64,000 nt of DNA from Shinella pollutisoli (GTDB lineage Bacteria; Pseudomonadota; Alphaproteobacteria; Rhizobiales; Rhizobiaceae), in contig NZ_JANFDG010000012.1 of NCBI RefSeq assembly GCF_024609765.1, forward strand, positions 78,885-142,884. The letters are read 5' to 3'. Shown piece by piece: positions 60,628 to 64,000 of the stretch (within the stretch, counting starts at the first letter, position 1; each line of letters starts with the position of its first letter). A program made the translations under genes and the position numbers. The notes under the pieces were generated by a model, which was not told the DNA's origin, did no database searches, and was given only the letters and a program-made list of their open reading frames with translations.

Positions 60628-62246
60628 TCAAGTTCTTCCGAAACGGCCAGGGCGGCGGAACGGGACCGGTTGACTACCTGGTCGAGCGCGATGTCGTCGC
60701 TTACGACCAGAACCGCAACGCGATCCGCGACGAGCGCGGAGACGTCATGCTGTTTGCCCGCGAGCCCCTGCCGGAGGTGCTTCGCGGCGATGCCGACAGA
60801 ATGCGCGCACTGATCGACGCCTGCCCGCACCAATGGACCTATCGCGCCGGCGTCATCGCCTTCACCACAGAGGACGCGCCGAACCCTGCCCAGCAACGGC
60901 AGGTGATGGACGCCTTCGAGAGCCTTGCCTTTGCCGGTCTCGAAGCCGATCAGCGCGATATGCTTTGGGTCCGCCACACCCATGAGGGCCGCGTGGAGCT
61001 GCATTTCGTGACGCCGCGCATGGAGCTTGTGAGCGGGCGCAGCCTCAACATCGCGCCACCCGGATACCAGAAGCATTACGACGCCTTACGCGATGTTCTG
61101 AACAAGGAACACGGCTGGAACGATCCGATGGCGCCGGAACGCGCCCGCGAGACCGTCAGCCTCATCGAAAGCGTCAGGCGCGGCGATGCCCGCGAGCTGA
61201 TCCATGACTGGATCGTCCAGCGCATCGAGACCGGCCAAATCCATGACCGCCCGAGCATGACCGAGGCTTTGACGGCGGCGGGTTTCGACCTGCCGCGCGC
61301 CGGCAAAAACTACATCACCGTGCGCGACCCGCAGACGGACGAGCGCTGGCGCCTGAAAGGAGACCTGTTCCGTGAAGACTGGACCCGAGAGAATACCCTT
61401 GAGCGAGCGCTTGAAAGAGCGGCTGGCGAGCCCAGCCGCTCCGGAAGCCGGCTCGACGCCATCGCCCTCCACGAGCTTCGAGACCGATTGGAGCGAAGCC
61501 TTGAGGCGCGCGCAAGCTACAATCGAGACCGATATCCGCAGCTTCACGGACGCGAACCGCCAGCACTTGAGCGAGGCGCTGGTGACGACCGAGGCGGACG
61601 TGAACCGGTTCCGGTCGATGGTGCAGCCGTTCTTCCTAACCACGGGCGCGGTGGCGTTGCTGATCGTTCTGTTGAGCTTCACCGCGAGCTGGTTTTGGGC
61701 GGGGCTGATGATCGACCGCGCCCAGAGAGCCAGCCTCTGGCAGATGGGCTTGCAGATCAACCAGACCAGCAGCGGCAAAGTCCTGACCTGGGACGCCAAC
61801 CGCCTTCAGCTGATCACCTGTCAGGCCGGGACCGCCAAAACACCGTGCCTGAAGATCGTCCAGGGAGATTGACCGATGACCACACCCGCCAGACCACCAA
61901 TGCCCGAGAGCCTATCGCCGCTGGAGCGCGAATTGCTGGGTTACGTCGAGACGTTGATGAACACCTTGCAGAGCGGAACCGCGCAGTTCGAGGCGCTGGA
62001 GAAACGCTCGACCGACATGATCGAAAACCGGCAAGCCGCTTTGGAAGGATCGCTGAAATCGCTCATCGCGTCACAGGCTACCTTCATGAACGCCTGGCTC
62101 GCCTCCGGCAATCCTTCCAGCGGCATGGCCTCGACCGAGCTGGCGGAAGCGTTCGCCCTGCTGGAGCAAGCCGAAGCGATGCTGGAGGCGGTCGCGCCGC
62201 AGACGTGACAGGCCGGTCATCCGCGCCCGGTCGCGGCCGCGTCTGA
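60621..62246 (+). CDS. MOB-type relaxase (HEN-like)
   Basis: A 541-residue protein starting at a GTG that overlaps mobC. The N-terminal 300 residues are a relaxase: Tyr19 in 'GGTGPVDYLVERD' is the likely DNA-cleaving tyrosine, and His119-x6-Glu126-x-His128 in 'VRHTHEGRVELHFV' corresponds to the H-E-N metal triad of ColE1 MbeA, with His in place of Asn. The remaining 240 residues are Arg/Gly/Pro-rich, and the same DNA encodes two other proteins in the +1 frame, so this tail is probably overprinted and under weak constraint. It nicks the transfer origin for mobilisation. Confidence 0.85.
   Translation: MLIKFFRNGQGGGTGPVDYLVERDVVAYDQNRNAIRDERGDVMLFAREPLPEVLRGDADRMRALIDACPHQWTYRAGVIAFTTEDAPNPAQQRQVMDAFESLAFAGLEADQRDMLWVRHTHEGRVELHFVTPRMELVSGRSLNIAPPGYQKHYDALRDVLNKEHGWNDPMAPERARETVSLIESVRRGDARELIHDWIVQRIETGQIHDRPSMTEALTAAGFDLPRAGKNYITVRDPQTDERWRLKGDLFREDWTRENTLERALERAAGEPSRSGSRLDAIALHELRDRLERSLEARASYNRDRYPQLHGREPPALERGAGDDRGGREPVPVDGAAVLPNHGRGGVADRSVELHRELVLGGADDRPRPESQPLADGLADQPDQQRQSPDLGRQPPSADHLSGRDRQNTVPEDRPGRLTDDHTRQTTNAREPIAAGARIAGLRRDVDEHLAERNRAVRGAGETLDRHDRKPASRFGRIAEIAHRVTGYLHERLARLRQSFQRHGLDRAGGSVRPAGASRSDAGGGRAADVTGRSSAPGRGRV
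61372..61872 (+). CDS. nested mobilisation protein with membrane helix (MbeB-like position)
   Basis: A 166-residue protein read in the +1 frame entirely inside the relaxase gene. A helical N-terminus ('IPLSERLKERLASP') and a coiled-coil-like middle are followed by a hydrophobic segment 'FFLTTGAVALLIVLLSFTASWFWAGLMI' that should cross the membrane, then a soluble tail with two cysteines. Its place within the relaxase gene matches mbeB in ColE1 and mobB in RSF1010. AAAGGAGAC precedes the ATG. It may anchor the relaxosome to the membrane. Confidence 0.75.
   Translation: MKTGPERIPLSERLKERLASPAAPEAGSTPSPSTSFETDWSEALRRAQATIETDIRSFTDANRQHLSEALVTTEADVNRFRSMVQPFFLTTGAVALLIVLLSFTASWFWAGLMIDRAQRASLWQMGLQINQTSSGKVLTWDANRLQLITCQAGTAKTPCLKIVQGD
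61876..62208 (+). CDS. nested MbeD/MobD-like mobilisation protein
   Basis: A 110-residue protein also nested in the relaxase gene, in the same frame as and 3 bases after the previous one. The helical sequence 'LSPLERELLGYVETLMNTLQSGTAQFEALEKRS' resembles MbeD/MobD proteins of ColE1-type plasmids, which aid transfer or entry exclusion. CAGGGAG precedes the ATG. The layout relaxase/MbeB/MbeD in one overlapping stretch copies the ColE1 order. Confidence 0.72.
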   Translation: MTTPARPPMPESLSPLERELLGYVETLMNTLQSGTAQFEALEKRSTDMIENRQAALEGSLKSLIASQATFMNAWLASGNPSSGMASTELAEAFALLEQAEAMLEAVAPQT

Positions 62247-62275
62247 TTTTTCATTTCTGTCTGGAGTTTCGATCC

Positions 62276-63985
62276 ATGAATTTGATTATTCAGCCCTATC
62301 GCTATGCCCTTTCCATCGCCGTCGTGGCCGCCGGTTTCCTGCTGATGGAAACCGCACCGTTGTTCTGGCCACCGATCTACCAAAATGCGCGCGCCGCGAT
62401 CCTGGTTATGTTTCTTGGGTTTGCGCTGCTGACATTGGCGGGAGACACCCAGGGCCGCATCCGCAGCGCGTCGGGCTTAGCTGTAGGGGCTGCCCTCCTT
62501 GCCGCGTCTGCTCTCGCCCTTACCGACCCCACCATTGCGGCAGGCGTCCTGCTCGACAGCTTCAAGGCTTGGCGCAACGCCGGCTATTCCGGAATCGAGA
62601 GCATCCGAGGCATGGCATCGACATGGGATCGTTTCACAGAGGCGCAAAAGCTTGGCGTGCAAACCAGCCTCGCCATCGGCCTGCCTGTGCCATTGTTCCT
62701 CATTCTGCGAGCGATCTCGATAGCCGCCCCCGCTTCGTCAAGCCGCATTTCAAAACAAGGCCCATGGCGCGCCCGATGGATGAACCGCCAGGAGTTGCGC
62801 CAGCTCCGGCACAACGACAGCGGCTTGCCGCTCGGTCTCTCCGGCGGCGCAATGCTGCGCTACCGCCCCAACCCGAAGACCGGATGGCGCGCCGGCCACC
62901 ATGTCGCCATCGCCGGCACCCGCGCCGGGAAAGGCGTGTCCGTCGTCATTCCCGCCATCATCGACCATGACGGACCGGTCGCCGTCCTCGACATCAAGGG
63001 TGAAAACTTCGCCGTGACGCGCCGCTATCGGCAGTCGCTCGGCCGCCAGGTCGTGGTTCTCAATCCCTTCGGCGTCATCGAGCCGTCCAAGGACCGTTTC
63101 AATCCGCTCGACTATATCCGGCAAGCGCACCTCGTCCGTGACATCGAAGTCATTGCCGAGGGGCTTGTTCGACCGGAAGGCGGAAACGGCGCGCACTTTG
63201 CCGAAATGGCGAAATCCATGATTGCCGCCGTGATCGAGGTCGTCATGACCAGGCGCGCTGAGGCCGATCGCAACCTGATCACCGTCATGGACCTGCTGTT
63301 TTCCGCTGGCTTCGAAAAGACGCTGACAGAATGGGCCGGTGCCCCAGAGACATTCGGCACCCGCCCGGCCGCGGCCGCTGCGACTTTTCTCGCAGCCGGC
63401 GAGAACGAGCGCGGCGCAATCAAGACGACGATCAAGAAGGCTTTCGATTGGGCACGCTCAGACGAACTGCGCGCCTTTCTCAGTGCTTCCACATGCTCGC
63501 TCGAAAACCTGTTCGAGGGCCACGCCGACCTCTTCATGGTCGTGCCGCTCGACCAGGTGGACGCCCAGGCCGTCTTTCTCCGGTTGCTCACGAACATCAT
63601 TCTCGGCATGGCCGTACGCCTCGAAGGCGCAAAGAAGCCGAAAAAGAATGTGCTGCTGGTCTTGGACGAGTTTGTACGTCTCGGCCGGATGGAAAAGCTG
63701 ATCAACATTGCCAACGTCGCCGCCGGTTGCGGCATCGAGGCGCTGTTTATCACCCAGGACAAGGGCCAGATCGAAAGCGTCTACGGCAAGGGCGACACCG
63801 CCAGCCTTCTCGGCTCCTGCGTCACCACTCGCATTTTCGGCCTCGGCCGCGCCGAGTTCGAAACCGCCAATTGGGCCGCGAATGCGCTTGGCGATCAGAC
63901 GGTGCTGACCCGCACCAAACAATCGTCCGCGAAATTCGTAACCGGTGTTCTGCCCCCACATTGGCAGCCGCCGTCTGATCTGTGA
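62276..63985 (+). CDS. VirD4/TraG type IV coupling protein, C-terminus apparently truncated
   Basis: A 569-residue ATPase that links the relaxosome to a type IV secretion channel. N-terminal membrane helices ('LFWPPIYQNARAAILVMFLGFALLTL' and later helices) are followed by Walker A 'GTRAGKGVSVVIPAI', 'VVLNPFGV' and Walker B 'LLVLDEFVRLG', then 'LFITQDKGQIESVYG'. The conserved part ends at 'GDQTVLTRTKQ', after which the frame gives an unrelated tail and stops at 63985, where VirD4 proteins normally continue for some tens of residues. A deletion, frameshift or insertion near the right edge is likely. Confidence 0.88.
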   Translation: MNLIIQPYRYALSIAVVAAGFLLMETAPLFWPPIYQNARAAILVMFLGFALLTLAGDTQGRIRSASGLAVGAALLAASALALTDPTIAAGVLLDSFKAWRNAGYSGIESIRGMASTWDRFTEAQKLGVQTSLAIGLPVPLFLILRAISIAAPASSSRISKQGPWRARWMNRQELRQLRHNDSGLPLGLSGGAMLRYRPNPKTGWRAGHHVAIAGTRAGKGVSVVIPAIIDHDGPVAVLDIKGENFAVTRRYRQSLGRQVVVLNPFGVIEPSKDRFNPLDYIRQAHLVRDIEVIAEGLVRPEGGNGAHFAEMAKSMIAAVIEVVMTRRAEADRNLITVMDLLFSAGFEKTLTEWAGAPETFGTRPAAAAATFLAAGENERGAIKTTIKKAFDWARSDELRAFLSASTCSLENLFEGHADLFMVVPLDQVDAQAVFLRLLTNIILGMAVRLEGAKKPKKNVLLVLDEFVRLGRMEKLINIANVAAGCGIEALFITQDKGQIESVYGKGDTASLLGSCVTTRIFGLGRAEFETANWAANALGDQTVLTRTKQSSAKFVTGVLPPHWQPPSDL

Positions 63986-64000
63986 TCGCCTTTCCATGGA

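Overview
The window is GC-rich chromosomal DNA from an alphaproteobacterium, most likely of the Rhizobiaceae/Hyphomicrobiales. The support is a DUF982 protein, an HWE-type histidine kinase, ssu-type sulfonate operons, frequent 4-base ATGA/GTGA gene overlaps, and RbsC/RbsA-type ABC transporters tied to a GntR/FCD regulator. No rRNA, complete tRNA or CRISPR array was seen. Functions are read from motifs and context only, since no database search could be run.

Positions 1-6.7 kb hold stress and housekeeping accessory genes: a DUF892 ferritin-like protein, an HWE kinase, and a compact three-gene operon (N-formylglutamate amidohydrolase, DUF1704/QEGLA metallopeptidase, glutathione-synthetase-like ATP-grasp) that looks like a peptide-metabolite pathway. 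Positions 6.9-14.5 kb are an organosulfur operon: ComA-like synthase, sulfonate-binding protein, FMN monooxygenase, two MFS exporters, ABC permease and ATPase. Positions 14.5-21 kb carry an FmdE-like trio, a zinc-ribbon membrane protein, an exported caspase-like protein, a cold-shock protein and an Fsr-type MFS pump. Positions 21-27.5 kb carry an orphan FNR/FixK-type promoter, an AraC regulator, a chemoreceptor and a PAS-GGDEF-EAL protein. Positions 27.5-33.3 kb return to sulfur: YeeE/YedE transporter, periplasmic rhodanese, cysE and a complete ssuABC set. A 21-bp palindrome (arms about ATTCTA/TAGAAT, 9-bp spacer) precedes all three sulfur transcription units and probably defines a sulfur regulon.

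Positions 35.8-59.1 kb are the most unusual part. A GntR/FCD regulator is followed by two paralogous five-gene ABC cassettes (37.1-44.0 and 51.5-58.3 kb) that flank a catabolic block (MmgE/PrpD, metallo-beta-lactamase-fold lactonase-like, NIPSNAP, two beta-hydroxyacid dehydrogenases, aldehyde dehydrogenase, carboxymuconolactone decarboxylase-like, cupin). In both cassettes one of the two permeases is fused to a full strictosidine-synthase-like/APMAP/SMP-30 beta-propeller, and the next gene encodes a second, ligand-depleted propeller. A shared TGTATTA-type motif lies upstream of the regulator, both cassettes and, in a variant, the catabolic operon. Together these suggest an undescribed uptake-coupled lactone or sugar-acid catabolic system.

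From about 59.2 kb to the right edge the DNA belongs to a mobilisable or conjugative element: a short tRNA-3'-end-like sequence, an HTH protein, MobC, a HEN-like relaxase with two genes nested inside it in another frame (ColE1-like layout), and a VirD4/TraG coupling protein whose C-terminus appears truncated.
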